Assembly (NCBI GenBank): GCA_051654865.1 | Contig: JBOFYV010000046.1 | Coordinates: forward strand, 1 to 6,437 | Direction: 5' to 3' | Source: JBOFOR01 sp051654865 | GTDB taxonomy: Bacteria; Bacillota; Clostridia; Peptostreptococcales; Peptostreptococcaceae | DNA: 6,437 nucleotides | Part shown: piece after piece, positions 1 through 5,954 of the stretch | Layout: each line of letters begins with the position of its first letter | Position numbering within the stretch: position 1 is the first letter of the stretch | Notes under the pieces: model-generated | What the model was told of the DNA's origin: nothing | The model's database searches: none | What the model saw: only the letters and a program-made list of their open reading frames with translations | Made by a program: the position numbers and the translations under genes

Positions 1-448
1 CGAAGTTTTTGTTGCTTTGGAAAGTACCAACTACTTTAGTAATTTCTCTTTTGATAACTTTAAGTATTCTACCTTCTGCTCTTTTATCGTCAGTCGCTGG
101 TGTAACTACCTCAGCCATAACTCTATCGTTATGCATAGCACCATTTATATCGCATGCTGGTATAAATAGATCTTGAGTATATTCCTCATCAGATTCAACA
201 AATCCAAACCCTTTTCTATGAGATACAAATTTTCCTACAAAGTACCCCATTTGATTAGGTGAAATTATTTTTCCTTTTTTAGTTCTACTTATATAACCGT
301 CTTCTTCTAACTCATCTAAAAAATTATAGAACATAGGCATCTCTGTTGGATGAATAGCAAAGATTATAGCCAGTTCTTCTTTTTTTAGAGGATTGTACGC
401 TGGTTCATTGATTAAGCCTATAACACGTTCTTTTAGTCCTGGTAACAT
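1..448 (-). CDS. rnr: Ribonuclease R, N-terminal part (cut by window edge)
   Basis: RNase R is a 3'-to-5' processive exoribonuclease of the RNB family. It degrades structured RNA and acts with SmpB/tmRNA in trans-translation quality control. Only the first 149 residues are visible; a full protein usually exceeds 700. Residues 1-65 form a winged-helix-like N-terminal domain (start MLPGLKERVIGLI, with 'LDELEEDGYISRTKKGKI' at its end). Residues 68-115 look like the first cold-shock/OB domain, with the RNA-binding signature KGFGFV at 79-84 and DLFIP at 93-97. The RNB catalytic domain and the S1 domain lie outside the window. The ATG at 448 is supported by AGGAGG at 457-462, 8 bases upstream. In many Clostridia rnr is followed by smpB and ssrA, which would lie off the left edge here. 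The name rests on the wHTH plus cold-shock layout and sequence resemblance; a VacB/RNase II paralogue is the only realistic alternative. Confidence 0.9.
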   Translation of the reverse strand, partial: MLPGLKERVIGLINEPAYNPLKKEELAIIFAIHPTEMPMFYNFLDELEEDGYISRTKKGKIISPNQMGYFVGKFVSHRKGFGFVESDEEYTQDLFIPACDINGAMHNDRVMAEVVTPATDDKRAEGRILKVIKREITKVVGTFQSNKNF

Positions 449-564
449 ACAATGTTCCTCCTATTTTCTATATAATACATTTAATTGTTATTAAATTAAA
501 TTACTTACTAATTATACATATTCATTATTTTCTGTTTATATTGCTATTATTATTACATTTATCC

Positions 565-592
565 ATTATACTACATTAACATAATTATACAA
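565..592 (-). promoter_or_regulatory. Candidate sigma-A promoter for rnr
   Basis: Read on the minus strand there is a perfect TATAAT -10 (565-570), with TTGTAT (587-592) 16 bases upstream as a poor -35. It lies about 120 bases before the rnr start codon. A second TATAAT overlaps the -35 (584-589). The -10 is good, but the -35 matches consensus at only 3 of 6 positions, and AT-rich DNA yields such boxes by chance. Confidence 0.3.
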
Positions 593-615
593 AACAGTAA
601 TTGCAATCCATTTTT

Positions 616-661
616 GCTATTTTGATGTGTTAAACTATCTTGAGTATTACATCAATATGGC
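616..661. repeat. Imperfect inverted repeat between the MBL gene and rnr
   Basis: Arms TTGATGT (622-628) and ACATCAA (649-655) are perfect complements. They extend outward over one mismatch to about 12-13 pairs (616-620 with 657-661, including one G-T pair in the plus-strand reading), and an inner ACT/AGT pairing is possible. Neither strand shows a U-run after the hairpin, so it is not a standard terminator. It sits about 20 bases past the stop codon of the hydrolase gene, upstream of rnr. It could be an operator, an mRNA 3'-end stabiliser, or chance. A second, more distant pair, AACAGTAATT (593-602) and AATTACTGTT (673-682), encloses it. Confidence 0.35.
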
Positions 662-680
662 TTTAATAATTTAATTACTG

Positions 681-1529
681 TTATTTTTTCTTATTACCTT
701 CTATAAAAGATTTTATATCTTCTTTCTCTGATTCAGTTATTTCTCTTTGTTTTACTTGTTTTAATTTTTCTACACAATCTTGCTCATTAACACTATTTCC
801 AACTATATCCCCTATTTCTTTTATACTTATAGTAAAGTTTCTAAACTCCTCCTTAGTATATTTATCATGATGAGCTGGTATAAGATAGTTAGCTTCATAT
901 GAATTTAATTTATCTAATAATGGATATAGTTTTTCTCTACTATAACTATACTCACCATTGTACATATCAAGATACATGGCATCACCCATAAAAACTATTT
1001 TTTCTGAACTTACATTTACAAGTACACAATCTTTTGAGTGATCCGTTTCTATATGTTCTAATTTAACGACTACGTTACCTAAATCTATTTCCATACTCTT
1101 ATCAAATACTATATCAACATTTGCTATTTCTACTTTTCTATCACTATTTGGATGTTCTATTTTCATATGTTCTTGACAAAATTCTATTTCTTCACCATTT
1201 TTAACTCTTTCTTGTATACTCTCATCTGTCCATTCTAGAGTTCTCATCCAATTTAATTTTTCATTAGATTCTTTGTGTACTATATTTATAGCGTCCATTG
1301 TAGTCATTCCAAATACATGATCCCAATGCCAATGAGTAAGTACTAAGTATTTGATAGGAGCTACATTTAGTTCCTTTACATAATTTAAAAACGTCTGTGC
1401 ATGTTCTTTAGAGTTACCTCCATCTATGACTAAAGAATATTTCTCTCCTACTACCAATCCTAGCACTGGTCTATCTCCATTTTGTACATAGTCCATATAA
1501 TAAACTTTTTCACTAATTTTGTTTAGCAT
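681..1529 (-). CDS. Metallo-beta-lactamase-fold hydrolase
   Basis: This 282-residue cytoplasmic protein has no signal peptide. It carries the ordered metal-binding motifs of the MBL superfamily: DGG at 36-38, THWHWDH at 65-71 (H66, H68, D70, H71), H164 in ETDHSKD, D183 in GDAMY and H220 in PAHHD. This is a full set for a two-metal hydrolytic site. The fold serves many reactions (lactone, thioester, glyoxalase-type and beta-lactam hydrolysis) and the sequence does not fix the substrate. A glyoxalase II or lactonase-like role is as plausible as any, and true beta-lactamase activity is unlikely without a secretion signal. The C-terminal 60 residues are charged and helical. The start is supported by AGGAG at 1539-1543, 9 bases upstream. 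Upstream lies the terminator of the HTH gene, so this gene probably has its own promoter; rnr follows on the same strand 233 bases on, with no clear terminator between. Confidence 0.9.
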   Translation of the reverse strand: MLNKISEKVYYMDYVQNGDRPVLGLVVGEKYSLVIDGGNSKEHAQTFLNYVKELNVAPIKYLVLTHWHWDHVFGMTTMDAINIVHKESNEKLNWMRTLEWTDESIQERVKNGEEIEFCQEHMKIEHPNSDRKVEIANVDIVFDKSMEIDLGNVVVKLEHIETDHSKDCVLVNVSSEKIVFMGDAMYLDMYNGEYSYSREKLYPLLDKLNSYEANYLIPAHHDKYTKEEFRNFTISIKEIGDIVGNSVNEQDCVEKLKQVKQREITESEKEDIKSFIEGNKKK

Positions 1530-1571
1530 TTTAATTTTCTCCTAATTTGTTATGTATAAAATCTATTTATG

Positions 1572-1577
1572 ATTATA
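1572..1577 (-). promoter_or_regulatory. Candidate -10 box of the MBL hydrolase gene
   Basis: TATAAT on the minus strand, 43 bases before the start codon and downstream of the preceding terminator. No good -35 is visible at 16-18 bases; TTATTA at 18 bases is the nearest. The position between the terminator and the ribosome binding site is what makes it plausible. Confidence 0.35.
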
Positions 1578-1620
1578 TCCTAAAGTAACCACATTTAATA
1601 ACTCACTTTATGTTAATCAT

Positions 1621-1658
1621 AAAAAACAAAATAGGAACAAAATAATTGTTCCTATTTT
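1621..1658 (-). terminator. Rho-independent terminator of the small HTH gene
   Basis: Read on the minus strand, a perfect 13-bp stem (arms 1646-1658 and 1628-1640, with core AGGAACAA/TTGTTCCT) closes a 5-base loop and is followed by TTTTGTTTTTT. It begins immediately after the TAA of the HTH gene. The plus-strand reading ends in a run of T as well, so weak bidirectional activity is possible. Confidence 0.9.
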
Positions 1659-1970
1659 TTAATCATACAGTCCATTAAGTACTCTACTTATTGTAGCTTT
1701 ACTCCATTTTGTTTTACTAGCTATTTCCCCATAGCTCATTCCATACTCTCTTAAATCTTTAATCTTGTCTATATCATCATCAGTTATTTGCTTTTCCTTA
1801 GGTTTTAAATTGCTCTTAGCTTCTTTTAACTTCTTAAGCTCTATCTTTAAAGTGTCGATTTCCATTTGTTTCTTCTGTAGTTTCTTTTCATATGAATCTC
1901 TCATCTCGTTAAATTCTAATATATAATTTTTCTTCCATTCATTCTCTGTTTTGGGTTTGAACATTGCCAT
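1659..1970 (-). CDS. Small coiled-coil protein with resolvase-like helix-turn-helix
   Basis: The product is 103 residues and strongly basic. Residues 20-55 are rich in K/E/L/I with heptad-like spacing, consistent with a coiled coil. Residues 64-103 look like a helix-turn-helix of the type at the C terminus of Hin/resolvase invertases: 'DIDKIKDLREYGMSYGEIA' gives the first helices and 'WSKATISRVLNG' the likely recognition helix. There is no recombinase catalytic domain, so it is probably a stand-alone DNA-binding protein, perhaps a dimer through the coiled coil. The target is unknown. Alternatives are a phage or plasmid-type regulator or a nucleoid-associated protein. The ATG at 1970 is preceded by GGAGAGAGG (1978-1986); Met3 is a less likely start. 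A strong terminator follows, so it is monocistronic. It is divergent from the MATE gene, but that gene's promoter looks MerR-type, which this protein is not. Confidence 0.75.
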   Translation of the reverse strand: MAMFKPKTENEWKKNYILEFNEMRDSYEKKLQKKQMEIDTLKIELKKLKEAKSNLKPKEKQITDDDIDKIKDLREYGMSYGEIASKTKWSKATISRVLNGLYD

Positions 1971-2217
1971 ATAATTACCTCTCTCCTTTCGTTTCTTTAG
2001 TATCTAAACGGCTTTTAACTCTTATTTCTTTATTTTCCTATTTAAATCCTTTTAATTTATGTTATGAAATTTCCGTAAAATTTGGCTATTTTCCAACAAA
2101 AACTCACGGTCTCTGAAATAGTTTTTTTCAAATCACTCTATATCGACATTAAGTTATGTAAACTTCATCATATTACTACATATAATACTCCTAATATCTA
2201 TTTCTAAATAAAATCTA
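1971..2217. other. Divergent intergenic region with no gene
   Basis: This AT-rich stretch separates the leftward HTH gene from the rightward MATE promoter. No open frame with a ribosome binding site was found. It should hold the HTH gene's promoter, but no convincing -35/-10 pair is visible; TTTACA near 2158-2163 on the minus strand is a good -35 without a matching -10. The middle (2066-2128) contains a weak structured element described in the findings. Confidence 0.5.
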
Positions 2218-2248
2218 TTGACCTTTGTGTTACACTAAGGTTTATACT
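2218..2248 (+). promoter_or_regulatory. MerR-family-type promoter/operator of the MATE gene
   Basis: TTGACC (2218-2223) and TATACT (2243-2248) are separated by 19 bases, longer than the usual 17. A dyad at 2221-2241 fills the spacer: ACCTT-t-GTGT on the left and ACAC-t-AAGGT on the right of a central t at 2231, with 9 of 10 positions paired. A 19-20 bp spacer with a dyad centred between the boxes is the known architecture of MerR-family targets (for example Bmr/BmrR-type drug-responsive promoters), where the regulator twists the DNA to realign the boxes. The predicted start near 2255 leaves a short leader carrying the ribosome binding site. An overlapping TATAAT (2252-2257) would start transcription inside that site, so it is a less sensible promoter. 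Confidence 0.8.
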
Positions 2249-2258
2249 CTATATAATA

Positions 2259-2264
2259 GGGAGG
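2259..2264 (+). promoter_or_regulatory. Ribosome binding site deciding the MATE start
   Basis: GGGAGG lies 9 bases before ATG at 2274 but only 3 bases before the in-frame GTG at 2268. The ATG is therefore the better start. Confidence 0.8.
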
Positions 2265-2273
2265 TGTGTGCGT

Positions 2274-3629
2274 ATGAGTAATTCAATTTCTCAAAAGTTT
2301 ACTTTTTCATCATTAATCAAATTTACTATACCTTCAATTTCAATGTTGGTATTTATGTCTTTATACTGCATTATAGATGGAGTTTTTGTATCTAGGTTTG
2401 TAAATACAGATGCATTATCTTCAGTTAATATAGTATATCCATATGTTAATGTTGTTTTTGCTGTTGGTATTATGCTCGGGTGCGGTAGTAGTGCTGTAAT
2501 AGCAAAAAAATTAGGCGAGAATAATGCTGAGGAAGCTAGGGAGAATTTTACATTAATAATTATTACAGGACTTGTAATCGGACTTATAATATCTTTACTT
2601 GGATATGTTTTTCGTGATAGTATCCTAAGTTTCTTAGGGGCATCTGATGATTTATATGCTTATTGTATAGATTATCTAATTGGATGTATTTTATTTGTTC
2701 CAGCTTATATTATAAGTAGTATATTCCAGTTCTTAACTATTACTGCTGGTAAGCCAAAGGTTGGTTTAATAGCTACTTTAATTGGTGGATGTAGTAATAT
2801 TTTATTTGATTATATATTTATCGTTGTGTTTAAGTGGGGAATAATGGGAGCTGCTTTGGCCACTGGTCTTGGTGTTTTTATTCCTTCTATTATCGGTATT
2901 ATATATTTCTCTAAGAAAAGATCTGATTTATACTTTGTTAGACCTAAGTTTGATTTTGGTGTTATAGCTAAAAGTTGCTCTAATGGTTCTTCAGAAATGG
3001 TATCAAACTTAGCTTCTGGTGTTACTACTATACTTTTTAATGTTGTGATGATGAAGCTATTAGGTTCTGACGGTGTTGCTGCAATTACTATAGTTTTATA
3101 TGGAAACTTCTTAATTAATTCTACTTACCTTGGATTTTCTTCAGGTGTTGCTCCTATTATAAGTTATAATTATGGAAATAAAAATCAAGAAGAATTACAA
3201 AGGGTTGTTGGATATAGCATAAAGTTTATAGGAATCAGTTCTATAGTATTGTTCTTTATTGCTGTAATATTTACACCAAGTATCGTTTCTGTTTTTGCAG
3301 ATCCTGGTACTAATGTTTATGAGTTAGCTAAAAAAGGATTTTTATTATATTCTACTAGTTTCTTGTTTAATGGTATGAATATATTTGCTTCTGCAAAGTT
3401 CACTGCTTTTTCAAACGGAAGAGTTTCTGCTAGAATATCAATTATTAGAACTTTTATATTAAAGGTTATAAGTATCATATTACTTGCTAAGCTTATAGGT
3501 GTAGATGGTGTATGGATTGCTACTACAGTAGGTGAAGCTCTTACATTATTAATTACAGTTTCATATATGCTAAAATATAGAGATATTTATGGATACGGAA
3601 AGAAAAAACTATCACATGAACAAATTTAA
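2274..3629 (+). CDS. MATE-family multidrug/cation efflux transporter
   Basis: This 451-residue inner-membrane protein has about 12 hydrophobic segments, the usual size and topology for MATE antiporters, which expel drugs or metabolites using Na+ or H+ gradients. The two halves show internal duplication: 'GIMLGCGSSAVIAKKLGENN' (65-84) is mirrored by 'GFSSGVAPIISYNYGNKN' (287-304). Family features include P20 and D35 (IIDGVFV) in the first segment, AGKP at 158-161, and the polar cytoplasmic linker near 213-235 between the halves. It resembles the MepA/VmrA branch, but the substrate cannot be read from sequence. ATG at 2274 is preferred over GTG at 2268 on ribosome-binding-site spacing. Expression is probably induced through the MerR-type promoter upstream, suggesting a pump switched on by a ligand. 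It is transcribed alone, with its terminator overlapping the last codons. Confidence 0.93.
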   Translation: MSNSISQKFTFSSLIKFTIPSISMLVFMSLYCIIDGVFVSRFVNTDALSSVNIVYPYVNVVFAVGIMLGCGSSAVIAKKLGENNAEEARENFTLIIITGLVIGLIISLLGYVFRDSILSFLGASDDLYAYCIDYLIGCILFVPAYIISSIFQFLTITAGKPKVGLIATLIGGCSNILFDYIFIVVFKWGIMGAALATGLGVFIPSIIGIIYFSKKRSDLYFVRPKFDFGVIAKSCSNGSSEMVSNLASGVTTILFNVVMMKLLGSDGVAAITIVLYGNFLINSTYLGFSSGVAPIISYNYGNKNQEELQRVVGYSIKFIGISSIVLFFIAVIFTPSIVSVFADPGTNVYELAKKGFLLYSTSFLFNGMNIFASAKFTAFSNGRVSARISIIRTFILKVISIILLAKLIGVDGVWIATTVGEALTLLITVSYMLKYRDIYGYGKKKLSHEQI

Positions 3630-3652
3630 TTTGTTCTGTGATAGTTTTTTTT
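3603..3652 (+). terminator. Rho-independent terminator overlapping the MATE stop codon
   Basis: A long hairpin has its left arm at 3603-3624, running through the last codons of the MATE gene, and its right arm at 3630-3650. The core is ACTATCACA/TGTGATAGT followed by GAACAAA/TTTGTTC, with one bulged T at 3617 and a 5-base loop containing the stop codon. It ends in eight T (3645-3652). Confidence 0.93.
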
Positions 3653-3730
3653 ATGTTTTAAGCTTTGTTTAAGGTTAAATTTATACAATGAAATCACAGA
3701 GATACTGAAAAGTTTTAAGGAGGTTTTTTA

Positions 3731-4483
3731 ATGGCAATTAAATCGTTCAAACGTTGTGAAAAAAAGTTTATTTTAACTCAAGAACAATATGACGCATTGA
3801 TTCCTAGACTGTTAGAATATATGAATCCAGATGAACATTGTAAATATGGAGAAAATTATTCTATCTATAATATATATTATGATACTAATAATGATGATGT
3901 TATTAGACACTCTATTAGTAAACCTTATTATAAGGAAAAGCTAAGACTTAGAAGTTATAATATACCTTCTAGTTCTGAAGATAAGGTATTTTTAGAACTA
4001 AAAAAGAAGTTCAATGGCATTGTAAATAAAAGGAGGGTTGTTCTTACTTTAGATGATGCCTATAAGTTTGTTACTTATGGTATTGAACCGGCTTGTGATG
4101 ATTATTTAAATAAACAAGTTATAAAAGAAATAAAATACTATCTTGAAAAAAATAAGGTCATTCCTAAAGTATATATTGGCTACTCTAGAAAAGCCTTCTT
4201 TGCTAAAGATGACAAAAACTTTAGATTGACTTTTGATTCTAAAATTATTACTAGGCGTGAAAATTTACATTTAGAGGATGGTTGCTTTGGATATGATATT
4301 TTAGGTGAAGATAGATATTTAATGGAGGTCAAAATTCTAGGTGCTATGCCTTTATGGTTTACTAGAATACTTACTGAGTTAGAAATTTATAATACACATT
4401 TTTCAAAATATGGGACTGAATTTATGAATTATTGTTTAAATAATTCAAATATAGATATAAAAAGGAGAGAAAAGGTATGTTAG
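3731..4483 (+). CDS. Polyphosphate polymerase (VTC/CYTH-like) domain protein
   Basis: This 250-residue soluble protein spans one VTC domain, the tunnel-shaped beta-barrel of the CYTH/triphosphate tunnel metalloenzyme superfamily that in yeast Vtc4 makes polyphosphate from ATP. The charged strand motifs are present in order: R8-x-E10-K-K12, K70-x-R72-x-R74, E89-x-K91 with K92-K93, K100-R-R102, Y151-x-R153, R165-x-T-x-D169, E199-x-K201 and S-K226-Y. These match the pattern of Vtc4 phosphate-binding basic residues and metal-binding glutamate, so the site looks intact. There is no signal peptide or membrane segment, and no SPX domain. AAGGAGG at 3717-3723 lies 7 bases before the ATG. The stop overlaps the start of the DUF4956 gene by 7 bases, implying coupled translation and a joint function. 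No strong promoter was seen in 3653-3730 (TACAAT at 3684-3689 lacks a -35). Polymerase activity is inferred; a tripolyphosphatase-like or other nucleotide-dependent reaction is possible. Confidence 0.88.
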   Translation: MAIKSFKRCEKKFILTQEQYDALIPRLLEYMNPDEHCKYGENYSIYNIYYDTNNDDVIRHSISKPYYKEKLRLRSYNIPSSSEDKVFLELKKKFNGIVNKRRVVLTLDDAYKFVTYGIEPACDDYLNKQVIKEIKYYLEKNKVIPKVYIGYSRKAFFAKDDKNFRLTFDSKIITRRENLHLEDGCFGYDILGEDRYLMEVKILGAMPLWFTRILTELEIYNTHFSKYGTEFMNYCLNNSNIDIKRREKVC

Positions 4484-5163
4484 AAACAATAATTTCATCA
4501 ACGACTGGAGAGTCATTTACTCTTATAAATGCTTTAATAGTAATATTATCATCAATTGCACTAGGACTTGCGATTAGCGTTGTATATATGAAGACAAATA
4601 AGGATACTTCTAGTTCAAGTTTTACTACTACTCTTATTATACTACCTGTAGTAATAGCAATAATAATTCTATTAGTTGGAAATAATATTGCTAGAGCATT
4701 TAGTTTAGCTGGTGCATTTTCAATTATTCGATTTAGAAGTGCTCCTGGAAATCCTAAAGATATTGCTTATGTATTCTTTACTTTAGCAGTTGGTCTGACT
4801 TGCGGTATGGGATATATTGGGTATGCTGTAATATTTACTACTATATTATGTGCTGTTATGGTAGTAGTTGAATTTACTAATTTCGCAACACCTAAGAATA
4901 AAAGTATGCAACTTAAAATAACTATCCCTGAAGATTTAAACTATGAGGATGCTTTTGAAGATGTTTTAAATAAATACGCAGATTCATATAGTATAGAGCG
5001 AATTAGAACTCGAGACTTTGGTGCGTTATTTGAATTAAGCTATAAAGTTCAATTAAAACAGGATGTAAATCAAAAGAAATTCATTGATGAGTTAAGATGT
5101 CGAAATGGAAATTTAAATATAGTTTTGACTCTTGCAGGATTTGAAAATAATGCTTACAGTTAA
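4477..5163 (+). CDS. DUF4956 family membrane protein
   Basis: This 228-residue protein has hydrophobic segments near residues 17-38, 50-69, 96-112 and 113-133, then a soluble C-terminal domain at about 145-228. The stretch 'AGAFSIIRFRSAPGNPKDI' (78-96), a Gly-rich hydrophobic turn followed by IRFR and a conserved Asp, is the hallmark of DUF4956. The C-terminal part alternates beta and alpha and may be ferredoxin/ACT-like; the overall plan recalls MgtC-type proteins, though that is only a resemblance. The function is unknown. In many bacteria DUF4956 genes sit beside VTC-domain genes, as here, so it likely provides a membrane anchor, channel or regulator for the polymerase. The ATG lies inside the end of the upstream gene (ATGTTAG overlap), with AAGGAG at 4462-4467, 9 bases before it. 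A terminator follows directly, closing a two-gene operon. Confidence 0.87.
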   Translation: MLETIISSTTGESFTLINALIVILSSIALGLAISVVYMKTNKDTSSSSFTTTLIILPVVIAIIILLVGNNIARAFSLAGAFSIIRFRSAPGNPKDIAYVFFTLAVGLTCGMGYIGYAVIFTTILCAVMVVVEFTNFATPKNKSMQLKITIPEDLNYEDAFEDVLNKYADSYSIERIRTRDFGALFELSYKVQLKQDVNQKKFIDELRCRNGNLNIVLTLAGFENNAYS

Positions 5164-5169
5164 TATTAG

Positions 5170-5199
5170 CCCCTTAAAGTAATTTAAGGGGTTTATTCT
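5170..5199 (+). terminator. Rho-independent terminator of the VTC-DUF4956 operon
   Basis: A perfect 9-bp stem, CCCCTTAAA (5170-5178) and TTTAAGGGG (5183-5191), closes a GTAA loop and is followed by TTTATTCT. It begins 6 bases after the DUF4956 stop. The U-run is interrupted, so some read-through into the two-component genes is possible. Confidence 0.9.
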
Positions 5200-5214
5200 A
5201 TAATTTTTTAGAAC

Positions 5215-5232
5215 AATAAATATGTATTTATT
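5215..5232. repeat. AT-only palindrome upstream of the response regulator gene
   Basis: AATAAATA and TATTTATT are perfect complements around a central TG. It lies about 40 bases before the response regulator start, where an operator could sit. OmpR-type regulators usually bind direct repeats, and AT-rich DNA makes such palindromes by chance. No convincing promoter was found in 5200-5273; TTGGTA with TGTATA (5232-5259) would start transcription at the ribosome binding site. Confidence 0.3.
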
Positions 5233-5259
5233 TGGTAATATATTATTAAACAATGTATA

Positions 5260-5265
5260 GAGAGG
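5260..5265 (+). promoter_or_regulatory. Ribosome binding site deciding the response regulator start
   Basis: GAGAGG lies 8 bases before the ATG at 5274. The earlier in-frame ATG at 5253 has no such site, and it would add seven residues (MYREVCY) ahead of the canonical receiver-domain start MKLLLVEDE. Confidence 0.8.
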
Positions 5266-5273
5266 TATGTTAT

Positions 5274-5954
5274 ATGAAATTATTATTAGTAGAAGATGAA
5301 ATACAACTATCTGAAGCTTTGAGTCAGATTTTAATAAAAAATAATTATACTGTTGATACTGTTTTTGACGGTGAAGATGGTCTTGACTACGGTCTAACTG
5401 ATATTTACGATGCAATTATTTTAGATATAATGTTACCTAAAATGAATGGCTTAGATATATTAAAAAACCTAAGAAAAAATGGTATTTCTACTCCTATTAT
5501 TTTGCTAACTGCTAGAGGTAGTGTTGAAGATAGAATTTTAGGTCTAGATTATGGTGCTGATGATTATTTACCTAAACCTTTTTCTTCTGAAGAATTATTA
5601 GCAAGACTAAGAGCTGTCACTAGAAGAAAAGGACCTGTTATAAATAATAATATATTAGAATTTGGAGATATTAAATTAAATATTTCTACATACAATCTAG
5701 AGGTTGATGGTTCATCTCTTACCTTAACTTCAAAAGAATTTGATATATTAAAATACTTTATGGAAAGGCCTACGACTATAGTAACCAAGGACGATTTAAT
5801 TACTAAGTTATGGGGGTTTGATTCTGATGTAGAGCACAACAACATTGAAGTATATATATCCTTCCTTAGAAAAAAGTTATCATATATAGAATCAAAGGTT
5901 CAGATTACTACATTAAGAAGAGTTGGATACAAGCTGGAGGAGCAAAATGTTTGA
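5274..5954 (+). CDS. OmpR/PhoB-family response regulator
   Basis: This 226-residue cytoplasmic transcription factor forms one half of a two-component system. The receiver domain (about 1-118) has the acidic pocket E7-D8, the phospho-acceptor D51 in 'LDIMLPKMNG', T79 in LLTAR and K101 in LPKPF, so it looks fully competent for phosphorylation. The C-terminal winged helix (about 126-222) shows 'LTLTSKEFDILKYF' and the recognition helix region 'VEHNNIEVYISFLRKKL', ending in RRVGYKL, all standard for the family. Its stop overlaps the start of the downstream kinase by 8 bases (ATGTTTGA), so the two are co-translated. A terminator separates it from the polymerase operon upstream. The regulon is not deducible. 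Close Clostridial relatives commonly sense antimicrobial peptides, phosphate or envelope stress. Confidence 0.95.
   Translation: MKLLLVEDEIQLSEALSQILIKNNYTVDTVFDGEDGLDYGLTDIYDAIILDIMLPKMNGLDILKNLRKNGISTPIILLTARGSVEDRILGLDYGADDYLPKPFSSEELLARLRAVTRRKGPVINNNILEFGDIKLNISTYNLEVDGSSLTLTSKEFDILKYFMERPTTIVTKDDLITKLWGFDSDVEHNNIEVYISFLRKKLSYIESKVQITTLRRVGYKLEEQNV

Noticed and set aside
601..606. TTGCAA as a -35 for the TATAAT at 584-589 on the minus strand
   Set aside because: The spacing is only 11 bases, too short for sigma-A promoters.
2252..2257. TATAAT as the main -10 of the MATE gene
   Set aside because: Transcription would begin at about 2264, inside the Shine-Dalgarno at 2259-2264, leaving a leader unable to use it.
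3636..3699. CTGTGAT (3636-3642) could pair with ATCACAG (3693-3699), resembling an antiterminator downstream of the MATE terminator
   Set aside because: The second arm is transcribed only after the terminator has acted, so it cannot compete with it in time. A 7-base match in AT-rich DNA is easily chance.
5113..5415. Open frame of 100 codons on the minus strand
   Set aside because: It overlaps the end of the DUF4956 gene, the operon terminator and the start of the response regulator. It has no ribosome binding site and low-complexity composition, so it is a shadow frame.
5564..5845. Open frame of 93 codons on the minus strand
   Set aside because: It lies wholly inside the response regulator gene, which has full family motifs in the other strand.
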